From Haloterrigena salina JCM 13891 (lineage in GTDB: Archaea; Halobacteriota; Halobacteria; Halobacteriales; Natrialbaceae): a stretch of DNA of 54,559 bases. Shown here one piece after another: positions 1-7,183 of the stretch (position 1 is its first letter; each line of letters opens with the position of its first letter). A program made the position numbers and the translations under genes. The notes under the pieces were generated by a model. It searched no databases, was not told the DNA's origin, and saw only the letters and a list, made by a program, of their open reading frames with translations. Location: contig NZ_AOIS01000064.1 of NCBI RefSeq assembly GCF_000337495.1, positions 1 through 54,559 on the forward strand. Direction: 5' to 3'.

Positions 1-38
1 AGATACGGTTAGACTGGAGTCGGACTCGAGGGTCCCTC

Positions 39-57
39 CCCTCGTTCAGAGTGAAAC
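39..57 (-). repeat. ORB-like origin repeat 1
   Basis: On the minus strand this reads TTTCACTCTGAACGAGGGG, identical to the copies at 403-421 and 2011-2029. Its G-run points away from the AT-rich element, mirroring copy 2. It resembles haloarchaeal origin recognition boxes, which end in a G-string bound by the winged helix of the cognate Orc1/Cdc6. Confidence 0.75.
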
Positions 58-134
58 GGTGTTCGAGACCGGGGGGACCCTGTACTCGGTGGTGGGGAAG
101 GAGCGTGCGTGAGGTGTGATGAGGTTTCCTGACA

Positions 135-242
135 CGGAATTCCAATTCAGATATTTCAATACTAGTGTAGAGGAATCTGATTCTCCTACCACAAGACATA
201 ATACTACTATATCTAGCTCTTTCTAGACTAGTAGAAAGAAAG
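135..242. other. AT-rich duplex-unwinding element
   Basis: This stretch is far richer in A and T than its surroundings. It contains ACTAGT twice and a 7-bp inverted repeat, CTTTCTA (219-225) and TAGAAAG (232-238), around a 6-nt loop. Its position between two inverted ORB-like repeats fits a duplex-unwinding element; that role is inferred from layout. Confidence 0.65.
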
Positions 243-402
243 CAGAAAGAGGGTTGGAGAGAACCCGGGGATCAGGACGGACGAAGCCGGTTTACGGGGG
301 ATTATCCGTTTCCAAAATTATCTATGAGGTCGCCCAGCAGAATTCGGTGAGCGGAAAGAGTACTGATCACGAAGTGACCGACCGGGGTGTCCGCGATATC
401 CA

Positions 403-421
403 TTTCACTCTGAACGAGGGG
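403..421 (+). repeat. ORB-like origin repeat 2
   Basis: Plus-strand copy of TTTCACTCTGAACGAGGGG, inverted relative to copy 1 and with its G-run facing outward. A weaker look-alike, TTCAGTCTGATTCGGG, begins near 459 and may be a degenerate box. The copy lies about 170 bp upstream of the initiator gene. Confidence 0.75.
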
Positions 422-560
422 TCCGGGTCTCCCGGTCGGAGCCGGCGTCCGTCGACCTTCAGTCTGATTCGGGAACGAGATCCACTCGAGCGGTTCCCGC
501 CGGTACGCTGCCTCTGAGATCGTCTCGAGTCGGTTTATCAGTCTGAACTACCTTCCACAG

Positions 561-568
561 ATTTATTA
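561..568 (+). promoter_or_regulatory. TATA box of orc1/cdc6
   Basis: ATTTATTA sits 24-31 bases before the ATG at 592, the distance expected when transcription begins at or just before the start codon, so the message is probably leaderless or nearly so. Confidence 0.55.
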
Positions 569-591
569 GGTCGCTCTTCGAGCACGGAGAC

Positions 592-1875
592 ATGGCTGAT
601 CAGGCAGGGGACCCGCTTTTTCAATCACAGGATCCGATCTTCGATCGGAAGGAACTCCTCCACGTCGGGCACGTCCCCGACGAGGATCGGATCGTCGGGC
701 GGGACGACGAGATCGAATCCGTCGCCGCCGAGATCGGCGCGATCACGCGCGGCGATCCGCCGAACAACGTGATGATTTACGGGAAGACAGGAACCGGCAA
801 GAGCCTCATCTCCCGACACGTCGCGACGCGCGCTCGGAACGCCGCTCGAGGAAACGGTATCGACTGCGGCGTGCTCTACGTCGACTGCTCGGAGGCGAAC
901 ACGGAGACGCGGACGACGCGCCAGTTGGCGCTCAGTCTCAAGGACGGCACCGACTACCGAGAGAACATCCCGGTTCGGGGCGTCGGGACGATGGAGTACT
1001 ACCAGCACATCTGGGCGATCCTCGAGGACTGCTTCGACGCGGTCGTCGTCATCTTGGACGAGATCGACAAACTGGACAATAGCAACATTCTGATGCAGCT
1101 CTCGCGGGCCCGCGAGGCCCGGAAGACCGACGCTTACATCGGCGTCATCGGGATCAGTAACAAGGTCAAGTACCGGGAGACGCTCGACGAACGCATCGAC
1201 AGCAGCTTCGGTCACCGCGAACTGTTCTTCCATCCCTACGACGCCTCCCAGCTCCGAGAGATCATGCGTAACCGCGAGGACGCCTTCCAGCCCGACGTCC
1301 TCGCGGACGGAACGATCGAACTCTGCGCCGCGCTGGCGGCGAAGAAACACGGCGACGCGCGGAAGGCGATCGAGATCCTGAAGGAGGCCGGCGAACTCGC
1401 TCGGCGCACCGGGAGCGAGATCGTCTCGGAGGACCACATCAAGCAGGCCCAGGAGGTCGCCGAGATCAACCGGATCGAGGAACTCACCAGCGGGGCGACC
1501 GTCCACGCGAAACTCGCTCTCTACGCGCTGGCGAGTCACATCATCACCGGGGAGCGGGAGACGTACAAGACCCGCGAGATCTACGAGCGATACGTCGGCA
1601 TCTGCGATCTCGTCGCGACCGACCCGATCACCGAGAACGGGCTCTACCGCCAATTGAAGGAACAGGCGTTCCTCGGCGTGATCGAGTCCGAGAAGACCGG
1701 CGGCGGCCGCTCGCAGGGAAGTTACCTCCTCCACCGGCTGGTCACCGATCCGAAACACATCGTCAAGGCCGTCCGCCGCGACGCCTCGCTCGAGGAGCTC
1801 CCGACCTACGACCGACTCGCCGAGACCGGACCGGCGACCGGCGGTCGCGATACCGACCTCTCTTCGTTCGACTGA
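592..1875 (+). CDS. orc1: Orc1/Cdc6 replication initiator
   Basis: This 427-residue AAA+ protein is an archaeal origin-binding initiator that recognises ORB repeats and loads MCM. Walker A is GKTGTGKS (64-71), Walker B is ILDEID (154-159), sensor 1 lies in GISN (187-190), an arginine-finger candidate lies in DERIDSS (around 201), and the sensor-2 helix is HGDARKAIEI (around 255). The C-terminal third (about 310-410) fits the winged-helix DNA-binding domain. Length is typical of the family. The ATG at 592 is preceded by a TATA box at leaderless spacing. The gene lies between matching ORB-like repeats (403-421 and 2011-2029), which suggests that these repeats and this paralogue are a cognate pair. 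Haloarchaea carry several orc1/cdc6 genes; which number this one would bear cannot be told from the window. Confidence 0.95.
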   Translation: MADQAGDPLFQSQDPIFDRKELLHVGHVPDEDRIVGRDDEIESVAAEIGAITRGDPPNNVMIYGKTGTGKSLISRHVATRARNAARGNGIDCGVLYVDCSEANTETRTTRQLALSLKDGTDYRENIPVRGVGTMEYYQHIWAILEDCFDAVVVILDEIDKLDNSNILMQLSRAREARKTDAYIGVIGISNKVKYRETLDERIDSSFGHRELFFHPYDASQLREIMRNREDAFQPDVLADGTIELCAALAAKKHGDARKAIEILKEAGELARRTGSEIVSEDHIKQAQEVAEINRIEELTSGATVHAKLALYALASHIITGERETYKTREIYERYVGICDLVATDPITENGLYRQLKEQAFLGVIESEKTGGGRSQGSYLLHRLVTDPKHIVKAVRRDASLEELPTYDRLAETGPATGGRDTDLSSFD

Positions 1876-2010
1876 CGGCGGTTGCGACACGGCCTCTTCA
1901 TTTTCGATCGGTCGTCTCGACATGGGATAGACAGCACTCGAGATGTGAGACTCGAGTCTCCTCCCCCTAACCCTCATCCACTCCTCACCCCCCACCCCGC
2001 TTCGGACGCT

Positions 2011-2029
2011 TTTCACTCTGAACGAGGGG
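2011..2029 (+). repeat. ORB-like origin repeat 3
   Basis: A third perfect copy of TTTCACTCTGAACGAGGGG lies downstream of orc1, in the same orientation as copy 2. It is followed by more G-rich sequence (TGGGGGTCCC), echoing the G-string of haloarchaeal ORBs. The surrounding gap, 1876-2082, is otherwise pyrimidine-rich and empty. Confidence 0.7.
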
Positions 2030-2082
2030 TGGGGGTCCCGCCGCTCGTCGTCGATCGACGACGAGCGATAGGAACGTTCCGG

Positions 2083-2811
2083 TCACCCCAGATAGAGATC
2101 GAACGGCGGTTCCAGCCCCGCGGTTCCGGGGACGACGTTGAAGACGAACAGCAGGTAGTACAGCGAGACGACGAGCAACACGACGCCGACGACCCGATTG
2201 ATCGGACCGCTGTAGCGGGCCAGCGTCCGCGTGACGCGCCGGCCGAACGGCTGGGAGACGAGGGCGAACGCCAGCAGCGGAGCGCCGATCCCCAGCCCGA
2301 ACGCGAGGAAGCCGAGCATGACCTCGAGTTGCGAGTCGAACGCGGGGAAGGCGACCGTCGATCGCCCGAAGAACAGCGCGATCAGCCCCGGGTTACAGGG
2401 GAGGACGGTCGCCCCGAAGAAGAAGCCGTAGCCGAACGCCGACAGCGTTGGGTACCGCGTGTGCGGCGGTTCGATTGTCGGCAGCCGGGCGAACCCGCCC
2501 GGCGAGACGATCAACACCGCGCCGACGACGGCGAGGACGGCGAAGGCGACGGGCGAAACGAAACCGACGGCGTCCGAAACGCCGGCTTCGAAGACGACGG
2601 TCCACAGCAACCCGACGAGCGTCACGAACGCGAGGACGCCCGCGACGACGAGCCCTCCGAGCACCGCGACGGGCGTCTCGCGGCTCCCCTCGCCGGCCGA
2701 GGCCAGGTAGGCGATGAAGGCCGGATACAGCGGCACGGCGCACGTCGCGGTCAGCGGCGTCGCGAGACCGATCAGGAAGAACTCGAGCAGCGCGGCGGTC
2801 GTCGACGTCAT
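2083..2811 (-). CDS. ccdA: CcdA-like membrane thiol:disulfide transporter
   Basis: A 242-residue polytopic membrane protein with about six hydrophobic segments. The two signature cysteines of CcdA/DsbD-beta are visible: Cys24 in TATCAVPLYP and Cys139 in TVLPCNPG. These proteins carry reducing equivalents across the membrane from a cytosolic thioredoxin to exported redoxins, supporting cytochrome c maturation or extracellular thiol reduction. The gene upstream on the same strand (2950-3645) encodes an exported CxxC redoxin, its natural partner; the 138-bp gap means co-transcription is likely but not proven. The length matches minimal CcdA proteins rather than full DsbD. Confidence 0.88.
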   Translation of the reverse strand: MTSTTAALLEFFLIGLATPLTATCAVPLYPAFIAYLASAGEGSRETPVAVLGGLVVAGVLAFVTLVGLLWTVVFEAGVSDAVGFVSPVAFAVLAVVGAVLIVSPGGFARLPTIEPPHTRYPTLSAFGYGFFFGATVLPCNPGLIALFFGRSTVAFPAFDSQLEVMLGFLAFGLGIGAPLLAFALVSQPFGRRVTRTLARYSGPINRVVGVVLLVVSLYYLLFVFNVVPGTAGLEPPFDLYLG

Positions 2812-2949
2812 CTCGGTCGCGCCCTCGCGGTCGGCTTCGGTGTCGGGCTCGAAAGAGCGGTTGCCGGGCGTCGCGACTCGCTACGGGATTCGTCGTGTCG
2901 GGGCGACCGATCGAGATAGACCGCTCGAGTGAGGGGGTTCATCGCTCAG

Positions 2950-3645
2950 TTATGCGCTCGAGTCGTCCGAGTCAGTTGCGTCGCCAGAGTCGTCCGAGTC
3001 GCTCGAGTTACCGGCATCGCTCGAGTTGCTGGTAGTGCCCGAATCGTCCGAACCGTTCGAGTCGACCGGTCCGCAGACGTCCGCGAGGATCGACTCGAGA
3101 TGTTCGGCGTCGGCCTTCTTCTCGAGCCTGTATACGCCGTCGTTCGGACAGACGACGATGACCGGCGAGTTCGCGCTGCTGGTCACCTCCCGTCCGAAGT
3201 CCGAGATGAGATCGCTCGTGACCTCGTCGGTTGCGGTTCCGAACCGCCACTCGTAGCCCTCTTCGTTCGCGTAGCTCCGGAGTGTCTCCGGGTCATCGCT
3301 CGAATAGATCGTGAGGTCGACGATCTCGACGTCAGCGTTCGGATAGAGATCATCGAATTCGCGGTCTTGGGATCGACAGACGGCACAGCCCGTCGAGAAC
3401 GTGTGGACAATGACCGGCCGCTCGGCGTCCTCGACGCGGAACGCTTCGCCGCTCGTCACGTCGGTCAGCGACGCGGTCCGCCAGGTCGCGTCCTCGCTGA
3501 CGTCGACCGCTTCCGGCTCCGGCGCGGACTCCTCGTCTGATTCGCCGTCGTCGGTCCCCGCACATCCCGCGAGGGCGGCGATCGACCCCGCACCGACTGT
3601 CCGAAGGATGTTCCGTCGAGGGATCGTATCGCGTCCAGTCGTCAT
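2950..3645 (-). CDS. Exported thioredoxin-like lipoprotein
   Basis: 231 residues. The N-terminus has a twin arginine (R10-R11), a hydrophobic stretch and the lipobox LAGC (Cys28), so it is probably a Tat-exported lipoprotein. A redoxin fold follows with active-site CAVC (Cys87, Cys90) after an FSTG strand, a non-standard CxxC interior. The last 30 or so residues are a low-complexity Ser/Asp tail made of degenerate SD(S/D) units encoded by imperfect DNA repeats. Together with the CcdA gene downstream it should form an electron path to extracellular disulfides; the exact client is unknown. An AT-rich, TATA-like ATTATTG lies on the minus strand about 30 bases upstream of the ATG (around 3671-3682). 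Confidence 0.85.
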   Translation of the reverse strand: MTTGRDTIPRRNILRTVGAGSIAALAGCAGTDDGESDEESAPEPEAVDVSEDATWRTASLTDVTSGEAFRVEDAERPVIVHTFSTGCAVCRSQDREFDDLYPNADVEIVDLTIYSSDDPETLRSYANEEGYEWRFGTATDEVTSDLISDFGREVTSSANSPVIVVCPNDGVYRLEKKADAEHLESILADVCGPVDSNGSDDSGTTSNSSDAGNSSDSDDSGDATDSDDSSA

Positions 3646-3797
3646 TCTACCGTACTCTAGTGCGGCGGACTAACAATAATTCTGGTACGCGTCTCGATAC
3701 GTGCCCGCGCTGTCGGGCGACGGTTCGTCCGCCGTCGGCACCCGTCGAAAGTCCCGCGTCGCACGGATAGTGTGCGACCCCTCGAGGCAGTACCCGA

Positions 3798-5072
3798 CTA
3801 CGGCCAGAGCCCGCGGGTCTCGTGGGCGCTCGCGATCCGCTCGAGGGCGACGATGTAGGTCGCGTCCCGCCAGGTGACGTCCCGATTGTCGTACTCCGTC
3901 CGGACGTCTTCCCAGGCCGTACACATCTCGCTCTCGAGTTCGTCGTTGACCCGTTCGAGCGTCCACGCCCGGCGATTGATGTCCTGGAGCCACTCGAAGT
4001 ACGAGACGGTGACGCCGCCGGCGTTGGCGATGATGTCCGGAATGACCGGAATCCCGTGTTCCTCGAAGATGCGCTCGGCCGTGGTGGTCGTCGGCCCGTT
4101 GGCCCCTTCGACGATCATGTCGGCCTCGATGTCGCGGGCGTTCTCGCCGGTCAGGACGTTCCCGATCGCGGCGGGGACGAGCACGTCCACGTCCAACTCG
4201 AGCAGTTCCTCGTTCGTGAGCGTCTCGGGCGCGTCGTAGCCCGAAACCATGCCCGGACTCTCGTCGTGGTCCTCGACGTCGGTCGTGTCGAGTCCGTCGG
4301 GATCGTAGATGGCGCCGTCGACGTCCGAGACGGCGACGACGGAGGCGCCGAGCTCGTCGAGATACCGGGCCGCGTTGGCGCCGACGCTGCCGAAGCCCTG
4401 GACGGCGACGGTCGTCTCCTCGACGTCCCAGTCGTAGTACGCCATGGCCTCGCGCGTGATGATCCCGACGCTGCGGCCCGGCGCCTCCTCGCGGCCGTAG
4501 CTGCCCCCGACGATCGGCGGCTTGCCGGTGACGACGCCGGGCGTGGTCTCGCCCTGTTGCATCGAGTAGGCGTCCATGAACCAGGCCATCGTCTGCGGAT
4601 CCGTCCCCATGTCGGGCGCGGGGATGTCCGTCATCGGGCCGATCACCGGCCGCAGCTCCTCCGCGAAGCGGCGGGTGAGTCGCTCTTTCTCGTCGCTGCT
4701 GAGCTCCTTCGGATTGACGATGATGCCCCCCTTCCCGCCGCCGAAGGGGAGGTCCATCACCGCGCACTTCCAGGTCATCCACATCGAGAGGCCGACGCAC
4801 TCCTCCTCGGATACCTCCGGATGGTAGCGCAGGCCGCCCTTGTACGGGCCGCGAACGCTGTCGTGGTGAGCCCGATACCCCGTGAACATCTCGCGGGAGC
4901 CGTCGTCGCGCTCGAGGGGGACCGTCACCCGGTGGACGCTCGTCGGGTGGCGAAGTCGTTCGACGATCCCCTCGTCGACGTCGAGGTGGGCCGCCGCGCG
5001 CTCGAGTTGGTGACGGGCTGTTTCGACGGCGCTCTCCGGCTCGGATTCTGACTGTGGATCAGCAGCTGTCAT
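3798..5072 (-). CDS. gdhA: Glutamate dehydrogenase (Glu/Leu/Phe/Val family)
   Basis: Interconverts glutamate with 2-oxoglutarate and ammonia. The 424-residue length is typical of hexameric archaeal GDH. Substrate and catalytic motifs are present: [10 protein letters not shown] (Lys78), [16 protein letters not shown] (Lys102 and Lys114), and a Rossmann loop QGFGSVG (225-231). The frame stays open upstream, but I place the start at the ATG at 5072 because the family homology begins there; the upstream extension reads through the intergenic region. It is divergent from the aldehyde dehydrogenase at 5257 across a 184-bp gap. Coenzyme preference (NAD or NADP) cannot be decided by eye. Confidence 0.95.
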   Translation of the reverse strand: MTAADPQSESEPESAVETARHQLERAAAHLDVDEGIVERLRHPTSVHRVTVPLERDDGSREMFTGYRAHHDSVRGPYKGGLRYHPEVSEEECVGLSMWMTWKCAVMDLPFGGGKGGIIVNPKELSSDEKERLTRRFAEELRPVIGPMTDIPAPDMGTDPQTMAWFMDAYSMQQGETTPGVVTGKPPIVGGSYGREEAPGRSVGIITREAMAYYDWDVEETTVAVQGFGSVGANAARYLDELGASVVAVSDVDGAIYDPDGLDTTDVEDHDESPGMVSGYDAPETLTNEELLELDVDVLVPAAIGNVLTGENARDIEADMIVEGANGPTTTTAERIFEEHGIPVIPDIIANAGGVTVSYFEWLQDINRRAWTLERVNDELESEMCTAWEDVRTEYDNRDVTWRDATYIVALERIASAHETRGLWP

Positions 5073-5256
5073 GGTAGAATCGAGGGCTCCGTGGCTCGAA
5101 TCTTGCTCGAGCCCGGGCAAAACCCTTGGCACTGCACTCGTCTGCGTCGGCGGCCGCGTGCCGTCTCCGTACGCTCGAGGCACGCTACGGGCGCGCGGTC
5201 GCGCCCCTTCCATCGCCACCCCACGTTTGAAGCGCCTCGTCGTGGTCTGGATCCGC

Positions 5257-6657
5257 GTGTCCATCGAAAGCACCAATCCGGCGACGGGCGAGGTTGTCGG
5301 CACCTTCGACGAGACCTCGAGCGGCGATCGGGAGGCCCACCTCGAGCGCGCGGTCGAGACCTTCGAGGAGTGGAGCGAGACGCCGATCGAGCACCGCCAG
5401 CAACTGCTGTCCGCGGCGGCCGACGTCCTCCGCGAGAACAGCGAGGAGTACGCCGAACTGATGACCGAGGAGATGGGCAAGCCCATCGGACAGGCCCGCG
5501 ACGAGGTCGAGAAGTGCGTCTGGGTCTGTGACTACTACGCCGAACACGCCGCCGAGCACCTCGACGACGAAGTCATCGCGAGCGAGCCCGAGGCCCGGAC
5601 GCTCCTCTCCTACGAGCCGCTGGGGCCGATCCTGGCGATCATGCCCTGGAACTTCCCGTTCTGGCAGGTGTTTCGCTTCGCCGCGCCCAACCTCGCGGCA
5701 GGTAACGTCGGCCTCCTGAAACACGCCTCGAACGTCCCCGGCTGCGCGCGGGCGATCGAGGACGTGTTTCGGGAGGCAGGCTTCCCCGAGGGCGCGTTCA
5801 CGACGCTGCTGATTAGCTCGAGCGAGATCGACGAGGTGATCGAAGACGACCGGATCGCGGGCGTCACCATCACCGGCAGCGACGGCGCAGGCCGATCGGT
5901 CGCCGAAACGGCCGGCAGCCAACTCAAGAAGAACGTCCTCGAACTGGGCGGCAGCGATCCCTTCGTCGTCCTCGAGGACGCGCCCATGGACAAAACCGTC
6001 GAGACGGCGGTGCAGGCACGGCTCATCAACAACGGTCAGTCTTGCATCGCGGCCAAACGGTTCGTCGTCGTCGACGAGGTCTACGACGAGTTCCTCGAGC
6101 GCTTCGTCGAGGAGATGGACGCCCAGACGGTCGGCGATCCGATGGACGAGGAGACCGATATCGGCCCGCAGGCCCGCGAGGACCTCGCGGCGGAGCTTCA
6201 CGAACAGGTCGAGGAGACGCTCGACCAGGGCGGCGAGTGTCGGCTCGGCGGCGAGCCGATGGACCGTGACGGCGCGTTCTACCCGCCGACCGTCCTCACC
6301 GACGTTCCGGAAAACGCGCCCGCGGATCGGGAGGAACTGTTCGGACCCGTCGCGACGGTGTTTCGCGTCCCCGACGAGGCGGCCGCGATCGAGAAGGCCA
6401 ACGACACCCGCTTCGGCCTCGGCGCCAGCGTCTGGACCGAGGACTTAGAGCGCGGGGAGCGAGTCGCCCGGCAGTTCGAGTCCGGGCTGGCGTTCGTCAA
6501 CGAACTCGTCAAGTCCGACCCGCGCTTGCCCTTCGGCGGCGTGAAGGACTCCGGCTACGGTCGCGAACTCGCCCGCGACGGCATCCGGGAGTTCGTCAAC
6601 CGAAAGACGATCTGGGTGCAAGGCGACGCCGGAGAGGAAACGGAGATGGTCGAGTAA
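5257..6657 (+). CDS. NAD(P)-dependent aldehyde dehydrogenase, succinate-semialdehyde type
   Basis: 466 residues, a usual length for short succinate-semialdehyde dehydrogenases. Catalytic residues are clear: Glu229 in LELGG and Cys263 in [11 protein letters not shown]; the cofactor site includes MPWNFPFWQ (129-137) and TGSDGAG. I chose the GTG at 5257, which begins [15 protein letters not shown], the normal family start. A reading frame open back to 5071 overlaps the divergent gdhA start and has no homology-like sequence. Substrate assignment is by resemblance to GabD-like enzymes and is only moderately secure. Its neighbour gdhA would make a glutamate/2-oxoglutarate context consistent with such a step. 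Confidence 0.85.
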   Translation: MSIESTNPATGEVVGTFDETSSGDREAHLERAVETFEEWSETPIEHRQQLLSAAADVLRENSEEYAELMTEEMGKPIGQARDEVEKCVWVCDYYAEHAAEHLDDEVIASEPEARTLLSYEPLGPILAIMPWNFPFWQVFRFAAPNLAAGNVGLLKHASNVPGCARAIEDVFREAGFPEGAFTTLLISSSEIDEVIEDDRIAGVTITGSDGAGRSVAETAGSQLKKNVLELGGSDPFVVLEDAPMDKTVETAVQARLINNGQSCIAAKRFVVVDEVYDEFLERFVEEMDAQTVGDPMDEETDIGPQAREDLAAELHEQVEETLDQGGECRLGGEPMDRDGAFYPPTVLTDVPENAPADREELFGPVATVFRVPDEAAAIEKANDTRFGLGASVWTEDLERGERVARQFESGLAFVNELVKSDPRLPFGGVKDSGYGRELARDGIREFVNRKTIWVQGDAGEETEMVE

Positions 6658-6659
6658 CG

Positions 6660-6857
6660 CTATTCGTCGCGGAACCGAACCTCGGCGTCGTCGTCGCGGC
6701 GTCCGTCCGCGTTCTCGGCGTCCAAAAGTCGGTCCTCGGAGTAGCTGAGTTCGACGCCGCCGTTCTCGACCGTCGTCCACCACCATCGCCACAGCAACCC
6801 GTAGACGACCGACGTGACGATCACGTACAGCAACATCGGCTCCGGTGGCAGTGGCAT
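6660..6857 (-). CDS. Small single-TM protein of unknown function
   Basis: 65 residues: MPLPPEPMLLYVIVTSVVYG starts the protein and leads into one membrane helix, followed by an acidic cytoplasmic-type tail rich in Asp and Arg (SYSEDRLLDAENAD). The start at 6857 is chosen because the segment upstream in the same frame is Arg-rich and not acidic. The gene converges tail-to-tail with the ALDH, their stops nearly touching. I do not recognise the family; it looks like one of the many conserved small haloarchaeal membrane proteins. Confidence 0.6.
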   Translation of the reverse strand: MPLPPEPMLLYVIVTSVVYGLLWRWWWTTVENGGVELSYSEDRLLDAENADGRRDDDAEVRFRDE

Positions 6858-7183
6858 CGATTTCGTGCTGATCTCGTCGCGGTTCGGTCGCAGTCCGGTT
6901 CTCGCTGCGTCCGCGTCTCCGTTCGCCGTCGACTCGAGTCGTCGCCGCTCGGCCGCCGTCGGTCCGATCTCGCCACCCCTCAAATGCGGGGTCGGTTCGC
7001 CCTACCACGCCAACTGTTATCAAGGTATCTGGGGCGGCGAGGTCGGAGTGACGTCGGTCGAGTCGGAGCGGAGACGTCGGCGCGAGGAAACGCCGCTACC
7101 GCAGGTTCGCCCGCGCCGCGGCGCTCGAGAACGGAAAGCCTGCGCGCCGCGGCGCGGTGTCGCTGCGGTCGAGTGGCGGGCGG
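6858..7183. other. Intergenic region with two identical GC palindromes
   Basis: No gene is convincing here. The 12-bp perfect palindrome GCGCCGCGGCGC occurs at 7113-7124 and again at 7144-7155, exactly 31 bp apart, about three helical turns, within 75 bp downstream of the histidine kinase stop. The AT-richer spot GTTATCAAGGTATC lies near 7016-7029. The rest is ordinary GC-rich sequence. Confidence 0.5.

Larger units (their letters stand above)
1..591. other. Probable replication origin next to orc1/cdc6
   Basis: No convincing gene lies here. Two perfect 19-bp copies of TTTCACTCTGAACGAGGGG sit in opposite orientation (39-57 on the minus strand, 403-421 on the plus strand) around a markedly AT-rich stretch at about 135-242, and an Orc1/Cdc6 initiator gene begins at 592. 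Haloarchaeal origins are known to have inverted ORB elements with a terminal G-run flanking an AT-rich unwinding element beside cdc6; the match in layout is direct and the function is inferred. A short ORF (254-517) is Arg/Ser-rich and overlaps the repeat, so I do not treat it as a gene. Confidence 0.8.

Noticed and set aside
625-2016. Long minus-strand frame opposite orc1
   Set aside because: It mirrors the codon pattern of orc1 and translates to Arg/Asp-rich sequence with no domain.
2950-3100. Repeat tract in the redoxin gene as a CRISPR or satellite
   Set aside because: The repeats are short, degenerate and in frame, encoding a Ser/Asp tail.
3822-5051. 409-codon plus-strand frame opposite gdhA
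   Set aside because: Antisense shadow of an unmistakable glutamate dehydrogenase.
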